Part shown: positions 9,102 through 17,675 of the stretch, in pieces
Layout: every line of letters starts with the position of its first letter
How positions within the stretch are numbered: the stretch's first letter is position 1
Source of the DNA: Hanstruepera marina
GTDB taxonomy: Bacteria > Bacteroidota > Bacteroidia > Flavobacteriales > Flavobacteriaceae
DNA: 64,000 nucleotides
Direction: 5' to 3'
Assembly: GCF_019880635.1 (NCBI RefSeq)
Contig: NZ_JAINVX010000002.1
Coordinates: 372,001-436,000, forward strand
The notes under the pieces: generated by a model
What the model saw: only the letters and a program-made list of their open reading frames with translations
Database searches by the model: none
What the model was told of the DNA's origin: nothing
Program-made: the position numbers and the translations under genes

Positions 9102-10219
9102 AAAAAATAAAAGTACTATTTACAATACCAAATTTTGACACGGCGGGTAGTGGTAAAGCATTGTTTAATGTGGCTACAAGATTGGATTCAAAAAAATTTG
9201 AACCACATATTGCCTGTATGCATAATAAAGGAGACTTTTTTAAAACAGTTGAGCAATCAGGAATCCCGATTCATATTTTACAATATACTTGTACTATGAA
9301 ACCATATTTTAAAGGGATAAGCAACTGTTATAAAATTAGCAAACAGTTTAAAGCTATTAAACCAGATATTATTCATAGTTTTCATTATGCGGCCGACTAT
9401 TCTGAAGCTTTAGCTTCTAAAATGGCCGGAATTAAATGGGTATATACTAAAAAGAATATGAATTGGGGAGGGACATCAAAAAATGCATGGAAAGTAAGAA
9501 GTTACTTAGCAACAGCCATTGCTATTCAAAATACAGATATGGAAAAACTTTTTTTTCCAAACTCAAACAAAACTAGGCTCATCCCTAGAGGGGTAAATAC
9601 AAAAGAATTTACACCAAAATACCGAGATGTAAACTTGGCAAAACAATGGCAGATAAAACCCAACCAGCGTATTATTATGTGTATAGCTAACCTAGTGCCA
9701 ATAAAAGGAATTGATGTCTTATTAAAGGCATTTAATAAAACAACAAAAAGCCAGTCTGATTGGAGATTAATGATTGTTGGTGACAATAATAATGCTTATG
9801 GTGAAGAAATGGAAAAACTCATGCACCAATTAAAGTTAAAAGATCAAGTAATTTTTTGTGGCAAGCAAAGTCAAATGGAAAACTATTTGAGTTTAGCGGA
9901 AATAGTGGTTTTACCAACATTAAATAAGGGGCGGAAAGAAGGATCTCCCGTTTCATTATTAGAAGCCATGTCTGCTGGTAAAAATGTTCTAGGCTCAAAT
10001 ATTCCTGGAATTAAAGACCAATTAAAAGATTTTCCCCAGAGCTTAATAAAGGCTGGATGCGTAGACTCATGGAGTCATGCACTTTCACTGTGTATGAATA
10101 GGACCAAAGAAGATAATAAGGAATTGGGTATGCAGTTCAGATTACATGTTAAAGAAAATTATACAATTGAAAGGGAAGTGAAAAGGACAGAACAAATGTT
10201 TTTAAAAATCTTGAAGTAA
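9098..10219 (+). CDS. Family 4 glycosyltransferase
   Basis: A 373-residue GT-B transferase. Near the N-terminus FDTAGSGKALFNVATRL is the glycine-rich acceptor-domain loop; NLVPIKGIDVLLKAF and EGSPVSLLEAMSAGK form the donor-binding C-terminal domain. The ATG overlaps the upstream stop as ATGA; longer starts in frame would lie entirely inside the asnB gene. Expected at the cytoplasmic side of the inner membrane. Substrate not readable. Confidence 0.9.
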   Translation: MKKIKVLFTIPNFDTAGSGKALFNVATRLDSKKFEPHIACMHNKGDFFKTVEQSGIPIHILQYTCTMKPYFKGISNCYKISKQFKAIKPDIIHSFHYAADYSEALASKMAGIKWVYTKKNMNWGGTSKNAWKVRSYLATAIAIQNTDMEKLFFPNSNKTRLIPRGVNTKEFTPKYRDVNLAKQWQIKPNQRIIMCIANLVPIKGIDVLLKAFNKTTKSQSDWRLMIVGDNNNAYGEEMEKLMHQLKLKDQVIFCGKQSQMENYLSLAEIVVLPTLNKGRKEGSPVSLLEAMSAGKNVLGSNIPGIKDQLKDFPQSLIKAGCVDSWSHALSLCMNRTKEDNKELGMQFRLHVKENYTIEREVKRTEQMFLKILK

Positions 10220-10240
10220 AAAAATAATAAATTTATAATA

Positions 10241-11416
10241 GTGAAAATAGGACTCGTTTTATCGAAACCACCAGCATATTCAGAAACATTTTTTAATAAC
10301 AAAATTAAAGGGTTACAAGAGGCTGGTTATAAGGTGGTTTTATTGGTGCAAAACGATAATGCTTCGTTTAGCTTATGTGAAACCAAAAAAGCACCAAAAG
10401 TATATAAACGGTCATATATTCAATTGTTCAAATCACTATGGGTCTTTATAACGCTTTTACCATATTCAAAACGTTTAGTGCGTTTTTATAGATTAGAAAT
10501 AGCCGCTAAACGCTCTAAAATTCAGATATTAAAAAATTGTTACAATAATGCACATTTACTTAAGGCTAATGTAGATTGGTTACATTTTGGGTTTGGTACA
10601 TTGGCATTACAAAGTGAGCATGTGGCTAAAGCAATCAACGCCAAATTCGCGGTAAGTTTTCGTGGCTTCGATGTAGATGTGTACCCGTTAAAACATCCAA
10701 ATTGTTATAAATTGTTATGGACTAAAGTGGACAAAGTACATGGTATTTCCAAGTATATATTAGGCAAAGCTAAAACTTTTGGATTGCCTGGCCATGTGCC
10801 AACAGAAATTATCACACCAGCTATCGACACACAATTGTTTGATAATAAAGTAGAAATATTACCAAAACCTGAAAGCACATTGTATTTTTTAACCGTAGGG
10901 CGTTTGCATTGGATAAAAGGTTTTATCGAGACTTTGGAAGCTTTGGCGCAATTAAAACAGAATGGGATAAAATTTAACTATATCATCATTGGTGAAGGGC
11001 AAGAATTTGAACCAATAAAATTTGCCGCACACCAGTTAAATATATATGATGAGGTGAAATTAATAGGTAAGCAAGCTCATAAAAGGGTAGTAGAGTATAT
11101 GGCTCAAGCTGATTTGTATCTACAATATAGCTATTCAGAAGGCTTCTGTAATGCGGTTCTGGAAGCCCAAGCAATGGGTTGTCTATGTGTAGTGTCCGAT
11201 GGAGGAGGCTTAACCGAAAATATATTACATGGACAAACAGGTTGGGTGGTACCAAAACGGAATCCAAAAGCCCTGGCAGAAAAAATAAAAGAAGTGATAA
11301 ATTTACCTGAAGATGAAAAAGTCAGAATAGCTAAACAGGCTAGACAAAGGGTGAAAGACCAATTTAACCTAACAAAACACCATAGGGAGTGGTTAGAATT
11401 TTATCAAAATGGTTAA
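10241..11416 (+). CDS. Family 4 glycosyltransferase, colanic-acid WcaL-like
   Basis: A 391-residue GT-B enzyme starting at GTG. KIGLVLSKPPAYSETFF at the N-terminus and SFRGFDVDVYPLKHPN in the middle resemble the WcaL/AmsK group of exopolysaccharide transferases; VGRLHWIKGF and EGFCNAVLEAQAMG are the donor-domain motifs. It begins 21 bases after the previous gene and is the last member of the first plus-strand run; the next gene is convergent. No ATG is available near the motif start, so GTG is the best initiation codon. Confidence 0.88.
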   Translation: MKIGLVLSKPPAYSETFFNNKIKGLQEAGYKVVLLVQNDNASFSLCETKKAPKVYKRSYIQLFKSLWVFITLLPYSKRLVRFYRLEIAAKRSKIQILKNCYNNAHLLKANVDWLHFGFGTLALQSEHVAKAINAKFAVSFRGFDVDVYPLKHPNCYKLLWTKVDKVHGISKYILGKAKTFGLPGHVPTEIITPAIDTQLFDNKVEILPKPESTLYFLTVGRLHWIKGFIETLEALAQLKQNGIKFNYIIIGEGQEFEPIKFAAHQLNIYDEVKLIGKQAHKRVVEYMAQADLYLQYSYSEGFCNAVLEAQAMGCLCVVSDGGGLTENILHGQTGWVVPKRNPKALAEKIKEVINLPEDEKVRIAKQARQRVKDQFNLTKHHREWLEFYQNG

Positions 11417-11435
11417 ATCAATTTGACTTTAAAAG

Positions 11436-11651
11436 TTAAGAAGATTGGGGAATACGCCCATTAATCATTTTAAATACTTCGGCGTATGGCAAACCTAAAT
11501 AGTCACAAGCCTCTGCAATAGTGATAACTTGATGCTTATCTTTTCCATGCAATAACCGAATATCACGAATAACCTCCCGGGCATAGCGTTCACTACGTCC
11601 TGTAATAAATGAAATTTCTTTAGCATAAATACACATCCTATAAATTGACAT
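11436..11651 (-). CDS. Conserved flavobacterial small protein, HTH-like
   Basis: A 71-residue protein, convergent with the last glycosyltransferase of the first run. The pattern 'MCIYAKEISFITGRSERYA' followed by 'IRLLHGKDKHQVITIAEAC' and 'LGLPYAEV' matches, from memory, a small Bacteroidota family seen as single genes in many genomes. The helix-turn-helix-like spacing suggests a small nucleic-acid-binding or adaptor protein, but no function is established. Inner ATGs could shorten it by a few residues. The size, the conserved-looking core and position in an otherwise non-coding stretch support a real gene. Confidence 0.65.
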   Translation of the reverse strand: MSIYRMCIYAKEISFITGRSERYAREVIRDIRLLHGKDKHQVITIAEACDYLGLPYAEVFKMINGRIPQSS

Positions 11652-12068
11652 TTTAAAATGGTGTTAAGTACAAAGCACAATGGAGCCTTGTTAATTTTAA
11701 AAGAGTTTGTCTTGTGGGAATTGAAAAGCTATAGAAGTAGAAACCTACTTTAAACAAACAACGTAAAAAGAAATAGTTTTCTTACATATTGTAACGGTTT
11801 TTATTAAAAGTTTAACAGACTTCAAACAATATCATCTTAAGAACCTCATTTAAATTCAAGAAGTCATCATATTATTCACAGACTTAATGCTTTGAAATAT
11901 AAAGGCTAGACAGAGAGTTTGAAGATGACTTAAATAATCAAAAACCATTAGCTATCTATTACATCCATGTTTTCCAATTCATATGTAATAGTAATTAATT
12001 TAGTATTTATATAAGGCCCTCTCGATCTAGTTTTACCACGGTGTTAAAAGTAAGTCTAGACCTTTTGG

Positions 12069-12097
12069 GTTCTTTTTGCGGCAATGGCAAAAAGAAC
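12069..12097. repeat. Perfect 11-bp inverted repeat
   Basis: Arms gttctttttgc and gcaaaaagaac are separated by seven bases. There is no upstream gene end to terminate within 400 bases, so it is more likely a dispersed palindromic repeat than a terminator. It is followed by an A-rich run. Confidence 0.6.
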
Positions 12098-12553
12098 AAA
12101 TAAAAAAATCGCCAGTTTTTAATTATCATGGTAAAGGCGATACGCCAGCGTCAATCTGTAAATACAATAGACAATTATTTAAATAATAATCATAATCTCA
12201 TAAAATAAAACTACCACCACAAAGAATAAAAATTAATCCTTAAACCCACAATTAAGGCATCGTGCTAGAAGGTCAAGAAAGTCAGCATCAGCCTAGCGTT
12301 TTTTGTTACTTGCCTGTAGTGAGCCTGTCGAACTATTTGGACAATGCAAAAAAGTAAGGGAAACAAAATGCCATAAATCAAAACTCACGTCTCTTCGTCT
12401 AACAATGAGTGCTTCAAGAATTGTAAATATATATTAAAGTAAGCCTCTCCTTTTAGTTACGACCGAACCTTAAAATTTGCCCGGTGGACTATTTTAGTAA
12501 AGGAACCTGCCTGCCGGTAGGTAGGCGAGCCAGCGCATTGGCATGACGCGGCA

Positions 12554-12630
12554 ATCTCACTGTCACATTGAGCAAGCCTGTATCAAGCAATGTCACACTG
12601 AGCTTGTCGAAGTGCTGTCGAAGTGCTGTC
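12554..12630. repeat. Direct repeat copy 1 (tgtcacattgagcaagcc type)
   Basis: About 75 bases nearly identical to 12730-12805, beginning atctcactgtcacattgag and ending in alternating 'tgtcgaagtgc' units. Just upstream is a 'gacgcggcaatctc' REP-like arm. Confidence 0.8.
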
Positions 12631-12729
12631 AAAGTGCTTTCAAATCAACGATGTGCAACCATAATAGCAAAGTATTTATAATGTAGAATAAAAAAGTTTT
12701 TGTCATTGCGAGGGGCTTACGACTTGGCT

Positions 12730-12805
12730 ATCTCACTATCACATTGAGCAAGCCTGTATCAAGCAATGTCACACTGAGCCTGTCGAAGTGCTGTCGAAGC
12801 GCTCT
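12730..12805. repeat. Direct repeat copy 2
   Basis: Second copy of the element at 12554, 176 bases downstream, with a handful of substitutions. It is again preceded by a degenerate 'cattgcgagg...ggctatctc' arm, so the whole unit of arm plus repeat was duplicated. Confidence 0.8.
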
Positions 12806-13253
12806 CGAAACATCGAAGTGCTGTTGAAACAGCGAAGCATGGTTGCTATTTAGAAAAGGCGTGAAATATTTAATCCCTAATCCTACGATCAAGCATGGCT
12901 TAAGTATGGCTTCGGTATGGATAAAGTATGAATGAAACATATAGGAACAAATGGTAATAAAAGCTAGCAGTGGAAAAAATAGACACTATCGGTAGGGCTA
13001 ACAAAAAATTAAAAAATTATGAAATTCAGGCACCTAAAACAGCATAAAGAAAAGTATACCAACTATTGAGCCTTTAGGATAAATCTAAATAATGTGGCAG
13101 GTACGGTAATGCATCAGCTACTGTTTGTGATAACTTCATCAAACCATTTGAAAGGGGATATATAATAACCGACGGCCGAGGTGATTTGCGCAACCAAATC
13201 AAATGGATAAATAATTGTAAAACGTGTTTTTAAAACACATAAAAATTAAAAAA

Positions 13254-14003
13254 ATGGCAAAATTAAAAAGCATAATCAAGATCGAAGGAACCCTGGACGA
13301 TCTTACCTTTTACAAGGGCAAAGAGGGGTATTTGGTAAAAACCAAAAGTGGGGTAAGTAAAAAAAGGATAGAAAACGATCCGGCTTTTGCAAGAACCCGT
13401 GAAAATGGTTCAGAATTTGGCATGGCAGCCTCAAGTGGCAAAATGTTAAGGCAGGCTATTCTCAACCTGATGTCCGATGCCAAAGACAATTTGGTGACGT
13501 CAAGATTGACCCAAGTCATGATGAGGGTGAAAAATGCAGATACAACCAGTCCTAGAGGTCAGCGTACAGTGGCGGTTGGAATTCTAACACCCAATGGGCA
13601 ACAGGCTTTAAACGGATTCAATTTTAACGATAGGGCCAAGTTAAGTGCGGTATTATTATCCGATTTTACGTTGGATACGGCAACAGGAGAAATTACCATT
13701 GCCGATTTTGCACCAAATCAAAATCTGGCAATACCCGAAGGAGCAACCCATGTGAGTTTAGAGTCGGGATTTTTGAACCTGGACTTTGCTACAGGCGATA
13801 AAGACTTAGAATTAAGTCCTATCACAAACCTGCCCATAGACAATACCTTGAGTACGGTTACTCTAACACCGGCAGCAGTACCTGTCGGAATGGGTACCCA
13901 GGCCTATTTCTTAAAGATAGCCTTCTACCAAGAGATTAATGCCGTACAGTACCCATTAAATAATGGAGCTTACAATGCATTGCAAATGGTCGGGCTGATC
14001 TAA
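13254..14003 (+). CDS. Conserved Bacteroidota protein of unknown function
   Basis: A 249-residue protein with no signal peptide. The N-terminal third has a strongly patterned core (IIKIEGTLDDLTFYKG, then KTKSGVSKKRI, NDPAFARTRENGSEFG) that I recall in a family found singly or in several copies in marine Bacteroidetes; it has no named function. The C-terminal part is rich in short hydrophobic strands and ends in a beta-like region. The ATG at 13254 is preceded by a run of seven A residues and is preferred over a GTG 30 bases upstream. It stands alone between repeat DNA and its own strong terminator, so it is probably transcribed by itself. Confidence 0.8.
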   Translation: MAKLKSIIKIEGTLDDLTFYKGKEGYLVKTKSGVSKKRIENDPAFARTRENGSEFGMAASSGKMLRQAILNLMSDAKDNLVTSRLTQVMMRVKNADTTSPRGQRTVAVGILTPNGQQALNGFNFNDRAKLSAVLLSDFTLDTATGEITIADFAPNQNLAIPEGATHVSLESGFLNLDFATGDKDLELSPITNLPIDNTLSTVTLTPAAVPVGMGTQAYFLKIAFYQEINAVQYPLNNGAYNALQMVGLI

Positions 14004-14024
14004 ATGGAAAGAATGGAGTAAGTA

Positions 14025-14051
14025 GAGCCTGTGGAAACACAGGCTCTTTTT
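14025..14051 (+). terminator. Rho-independent terminator
   Basis: Stem gagcctgtg / cacaggctc (9 bp) with a GAAA tetraloop followed by five T residues, 22 bases after the stop of the orphan conserved gene. It should isolate that gene from the second polysaccharide run. Confidence 0.9.
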
Positions 14052-14055
14052 GTTG

Positions 14056-14395
14056 TATGCTATTTACCATGAGTAAAAAGTAAAGGCAATGGTTTTCATA
14101 CGGCAAAACGAGTCTATTAAAAATGAAGAATAATTAACTAGACAACCTACTGCCCACTACCCACTACCTACTACTAATCCCTAAATAAACACAAAATAAT
14201 ACGCCATGCACATAAATTATAATCAGTATAGTGTCAAGTAAATACCTTTTAGTATTTTTAACGACAATTAACTTTAAATAGTAGTAGTGATTTAGTAAAA
14301 TAAAAATGAAAAAATCAAAAGTATTTTTCTAATGGGTTTCCGTTGAATATTAGAAGGATATTTTTATTAAAAAATGACAGAAATTTAACAGATTT
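14056..14395. other. Gene-free interval before the second polysaccharide run
   Basis: About 340 A/T-rich bases. It holds a low-complexity stretch of 'ctactgcccactaccc' type near 14145, a common flavobacterial intergenic remnant. A promoter for the FkbM gene is expected here, but no good match to TAnnTTTG with a spaced TTG was found. Confidence 0.5.
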
Positions 14396-15235
14396 ATGAA
14401 TAAATTTTTATTGGCAATTTATACAATTTTACCGAAGACGATACAGCATAAATTGGGACAATCTGTTGTTTTAAAGCCCCTTCGGGATTTTCTTTTGAAA
14501 AATGACGGTGCTTATAAAGAAGGAGAGGTCTTTATTGATAGACAATATCTGGATTTTAAGAGTCAGTTTAAGTATATGTCAACAATAAAGAATGCAGCAA
14601 AAGCCAAAAAGTCAGGAGTAGAAAATACATTGCTTTTAAACTCATTTAAATTGCTAAAATTACACAAAGACTGGAGGGATGAGATAATAATCTTTGACGT
14701 AGGTGCAAATTTTGGATTTTTAAGCTTGGTGTGGGCAACTACAGTTTGCCAAAAACTTGGTAGAGTAATCGCTTTCGAACCGAATAAGAACGTCTACAAT
14801 TCATTTAAAAAATCAATTGACAAAAACAATTTGAAGAACAAAATAGAGTTGCACAACATGGCGGTTGGTGCTGAAAATAAAAGGATTTCAATTTTTCTAA
14901 ATAATACAACATCTAATGTTTTGGAATCAGATAAAGTTTTGAATAAGCAGGAGGTGGAAATGATAACATTGGATAATTATTTTCAGAAAAGTCATCTTAA
15001 AAAATGTGATCTAATTAAAATAGATGTAGATGGTATTGAATTAGATATTTTAAAAGGGTGTACTAATGTTTTAAAATTATACAGTCCAATATGTATAGTA
15101 GAAACGAATAGCGATAATAGAATAGTTTCCTTTTTTCAATCCATGGATTATGATATATTGGATATGGATTTAAAACCATTTAAAGAAAAAAATGGATTGC
15201 CACCAAATATATTTTGTATTCCAAAAATAAACTAA
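14396..15235 (+). CDS. FkbM family methyltransferase
   Basis: A 279-residue SAM-dependent methyltransferase. IFDVGANFGFLSLVW near residue 98 is the SAM-binding motif I, VIAFEPNKNVY the acidic motif II, and DLIKIDVDGIELDILKG near residue 204 the FkbM signature. In polysaccharide loci this family usually O-methylates a sugar hydroxyl, often as a cap on a chain. It is the first gene of a second plus-strand run and overlaps the next gene by one base (TAATG). The long N-terminal part before motif I is basic and may bind the glycan acceptor. Confidence 0.9.
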   Translation: MNKFLLAIYTILPKTIQHKLGQSVVLKPLRDFLLKNDGAYKEGEVFIDRQYLDFKSQFKYMSTIKNAAKAKKSGVENTLLLNSFKLLKLHKDWRDEIIIFDVGANFGFLSLVWATTVCQKLGRVIAFEPNKNVYNSFKKSIDKNNLKNKIELHNMAVGAENKRISIFLNNTTSNVLESDKVLNKQEVEMITLDNYFQKSHLKKCDLIKIDVDGIELDILKGCTNVLKLYSPICIVETNSDNRIVSFFQSMDYDILDMDLKPFKEKNGLPPNIFCIPKIN

Positions 15236-16569
15236 TGGTGTTTTCATTTTTAAAAATTTTACAGCCTACCCATTATTTTAGTTTAAAAAGAAAAGATGGG
15301 ACTTATATTTTACCGTCTTACGAAAGTATCCCTTCTGAAGTAAAAAAAGTTTTAAAAAGTGAGCTTAAGTATTCAAATGATTTAATAAGAAATGAAGATT
15401 TGTCTTGGCAAGCAATTAATAAAGGATTATTGGAAAATGCAGGAACAATAAATAACAATTATAAACCTTCTATTGGGGATAGTTATATTTTTATTAAACG
15501 ATATTTTAGTCATTTTTGGGTACTTTATGTATTAATGATAAGAGTATTAAGTTTTAGAAATCCAATTAAGGAAATCAAAGCTTATACTACTGCTAAACAT
15601 GTAAATAGGATCAAGTATTTAGAAAATCCAATTTCACATGAGGAGTATTGGCAGACCTTTAAATCTCAATGGATAATAAATCAACCTTTAGTAACCGTAA
15701 TTATACCAACTCTAAATCGTTATCTGTATTTAAAAGATGTGTTAAAGGATTTGGAAAAGCAGAATTACAAGCGATTTGAAGTGATTGTAGTGGACCAATC
15801 CGAACCCTTCCAAGCAAATTTTTACAAGGATTTTAATCTTGATGTACAGGTTGTCAGACAGGAAGAAAAAGCATTGTGGCTAGCCAGAAATACGGCTATC
15901 AAACAGGCTAAAGGACAGTATATTTTATTGTTTGATGATGACAGTCGTGTAGAACCCGATTGGATATCTAACCATCTTAAATGTTTGGAAGCATTTAATG
16001 CCGACATATCGTCTGGGGTGTCAATTTCTAAAGTAGGGGATAAAGTACCTGAGCATTACAATATTTTCAGGATTAGTGATCAATTAGATACAGGAAATGC
16101 AATGATAAAACGTAAGGTTTTTGAAACCATCGGACTTTTTGATAGGCAATTTGAAAAACAACGGATGGGAGATGGCGAGTTTGGAGCGAGGGCTTTTATC
16201 AATAATTTTAAAAATATATCAAACCCCAAAGCCAAACGTTTACATCTAAAAGTAGGCACAGGAGGGCTACGCGATATGGGAAGTTGGGATGCATTTAGAA
16301 CAAAAAGTTTTTTAGATCCCAGACCAATCCCAAGTGTATTATACTATTTTAGGAGGTATTATGGCAACACGGCGGCAAAATACGCTATATTTAAAACAGT
16401 GCCGTTATCTATAATGCCGTACCGATTTAAGAGTCATAAAGCCTTAAAGATTGTGGGTGCTTTTCTGGCTGTATTGCTGCTGCCAATAGTAGTGTATCAA
16501 GTATGGAAATCATGGCGACTGGCTTCCGTAAAACTGGCTGAAGGCCCAAAAGTTGAATCCTTAATTTGA
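15235..16569 (+). CDS. Family 2 glycosyltransferase with long N-terminal extension
   Basis: A 444-residue protein. The first 145 residues have no recognised motif. The GT2 fold then begins with PLVTVIIPTLNRYLYLKD, continues with VVDQSEPFQ, and has the metal site LLFDDDSRVEPDW. A hydrophobic segment near residue 410 (VGAFLAVLLLPIVVY) probably anchors the C-terminus in the membrane. TAATG overlap with the methyltransferase supports the ATG at 15235 over a TTG 21 bases earlier. The N-terminal extension could contact the acceptor or partner proteins; this is inference. Confidence 0.88.
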   Translation: MVFSFLKILQPTHYFSLKRKDGTYILPSYESIPSEVKKVLKSELKYSNDLIRNEDLSWQAINKGLLENAGTINNNYKPSIGDSYIFIKRYFSHFWVLYVLMIRVLSFRNPIKEIKAYTTAKHVNRIKYLENPISHEEYWQTFKSQWIINQPLVTVIIPTLNRYLYLKDVLKDLEKQNYKRFEVIVVDQSEPFQANFYKDFNLDVQVVRQEEKALWLARNTAIKQAKGQYILLFDDDSRVEPDWISNHLKCLEAFNADISSGVSISKVGDKVPEHYNIFRISDQLDTGNAMIKRKVFETIGLFDRQFEKQRMGDGEFGARAFINNFKNISNPKAKRLHLKVGTGGLRDMGSWDAFRTKSFLDPRPIPSVLYYFRRYYGNTAAKYAIFKTVPLSIMPYRFKSHKALKIVGAFLAVLLLPIVVYQVWKSWRLASVKLAEGPKVESLI

Positions 16570-17675
16570 AAGCAACCCGAAGAAACATACTCATTATCAC
16601 GTCTGAATTCCCACCATTACCTGGCGGTATAGGGAATCATGCCTATAATTTGGCCTTGCAATTACAACATTCAGGATATGAGGTTACCCTAATGGCGGAC
16701 CAACGGGATCCCAACCCGGAGGTGGAAGTGGCTTTTGACGACAAGTTACCGTTTAAGGTCCATAGGATAGCCATAAAAAACAAACGCATTTTTATGTACG
16801 TCAAACGCCTGCAGCTAGCTAGACAACTATTAAAGCATCAAGATGTAGTTATTGTTTCGGGAAAATTCTCCCTGTGGCTAGGCGGTTTAGTTAAGAGCTT
16901 ATATCAGATACCTTGGCTAGCTGTAATTCATGGAAGTGAGGTTAATTTTGCGCAGCCTCTGTTAAAAAATTCCATTAATAGGGCTTTAAAGCGTATGGAC
17001 CATATTATTGCTGTATCGCAATACACCAAAAGTTTGGTAGCACATCTGCCCTTACGGGCCGTTACGGTGATACCTAATGGTTTTAATCCTACAGACTGGA
17101 AACAGGCAATGGGAGGAAATGAGCCCCTTAAAGGAAATCCCAGTTTACTAACCGTAGGCAATGTTACCGAACGTAAAGGACAGCTACAAGTAATTAAACA
17201 ATTACCTGCTGTCTTGGCTCAATATCCTGAAGCCCATTACCATTGTGTGGGGTTTCCAACCGAAAAAAATAGTGTTATAAATGCGGCTAAACAATTGGGG
17301 GTAGTTGATAAATTGACGTTTCATGGTCATGTGAGTCATGAAGCTTTGGAGCGTTTTTATAAAGGCACCGACTGTTTTGTGATGTTGAGTACCGAAACCC
17401 AGAGTGGTGATGTGGAAGGCTTTGGAATTGCTATATTAGAGGCCAACTATTTTGGGTTGCCAGCAATTGGCACTAGAGGCTTTGGTATTACCGATGCTAT
17501 TGTTGATGGTGAAACGGGTAGGCTTATAGATACCCAAAACGACCAAGCTTTGGTTAAAGCTTTGCAGGGCATTTTAGAACAGCGGAAATTCTACCAGAAA
17601 TCTGCCCGCCTATGGGCTGAACAACACGATTGGAAAAAGGTGGTTAAAGACTATATTAAAGTAATTGAGGCATGA
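16566..17675 (+). CDS. Family 4 glycosyltransferase
   Basis: A 369-residue GT-B transferase. SEFPPLPGGIGNHAYNLA is the GT4 N-terminal glycine-rich loop, IHGSEVNF follows, and the donor domain shows VGNVTERKGQ, EGFGIAILEANYFGLPAIG. No ATG lies near the start of the fold; the TTG at 16566 overlaps the previous stop as TTGA, which I take as coupled re-initiation. G/C content is visibly higher here and in the next gene than in the first run, so the two may have a different origin. Confidence 0.88.
   Translation: MKATRRNILIITSEFPPLPGGIGNHAYNLALQLQHSGYEVTLMADQRDPNPEVEVAFDDKLPFKVHRIAIKNKRIFMYVKRLQLARQLLKHQDVVIVSGKFSLWLGGLVKSLYQIPWLAVIHGSEVNFAQPLLKNSINRALKRMDHIIAVSQYTKSLVAHLPLRAVTVIPNGFNPTDWKQAMGGNEPLKGNPSLLTVGNVTERKGQLQVIKQLPAVLAQYPEAHYHCVGFPTEKNSVINAAKQLGVVDKLTFHGHVSHEALERFYKGTDCFVMLSTETQSGDVEGFGIAILEANYFGLPAIGTRGFGITDAIVDGETGRLIDTQNDQALVKALQGILEQRKFYQKSARLWAEQHDWKKVVKDYIKVIEA

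Larger units (their letters stand above)
11652..13253. repeat. Gene-free spacer filled with short dispersed repeats
   Basis: About 1.6 kb with no convincing gene. It holds several small repeat types: a perfect 11-bp inverted repeat (12069-12097), a REP-like arm of the 'cattgcgagg...ggcaatctc' type, the 'gagcctgtcgaag' motif several times, and a pair of long direct repeats (listed separately). Such decaying repeat mosaics are usual in flavobacterial intergenic regions. The last 300 bases before the next gene show nothing I can name. Confidence 0.7.

Noticed and set aside
12728-12940. 70-codon minus-strand frame
   Set aside because: It lies inside the duplicated repeat unit and has no family-like pattern; the frame is a by-product of the repeat.
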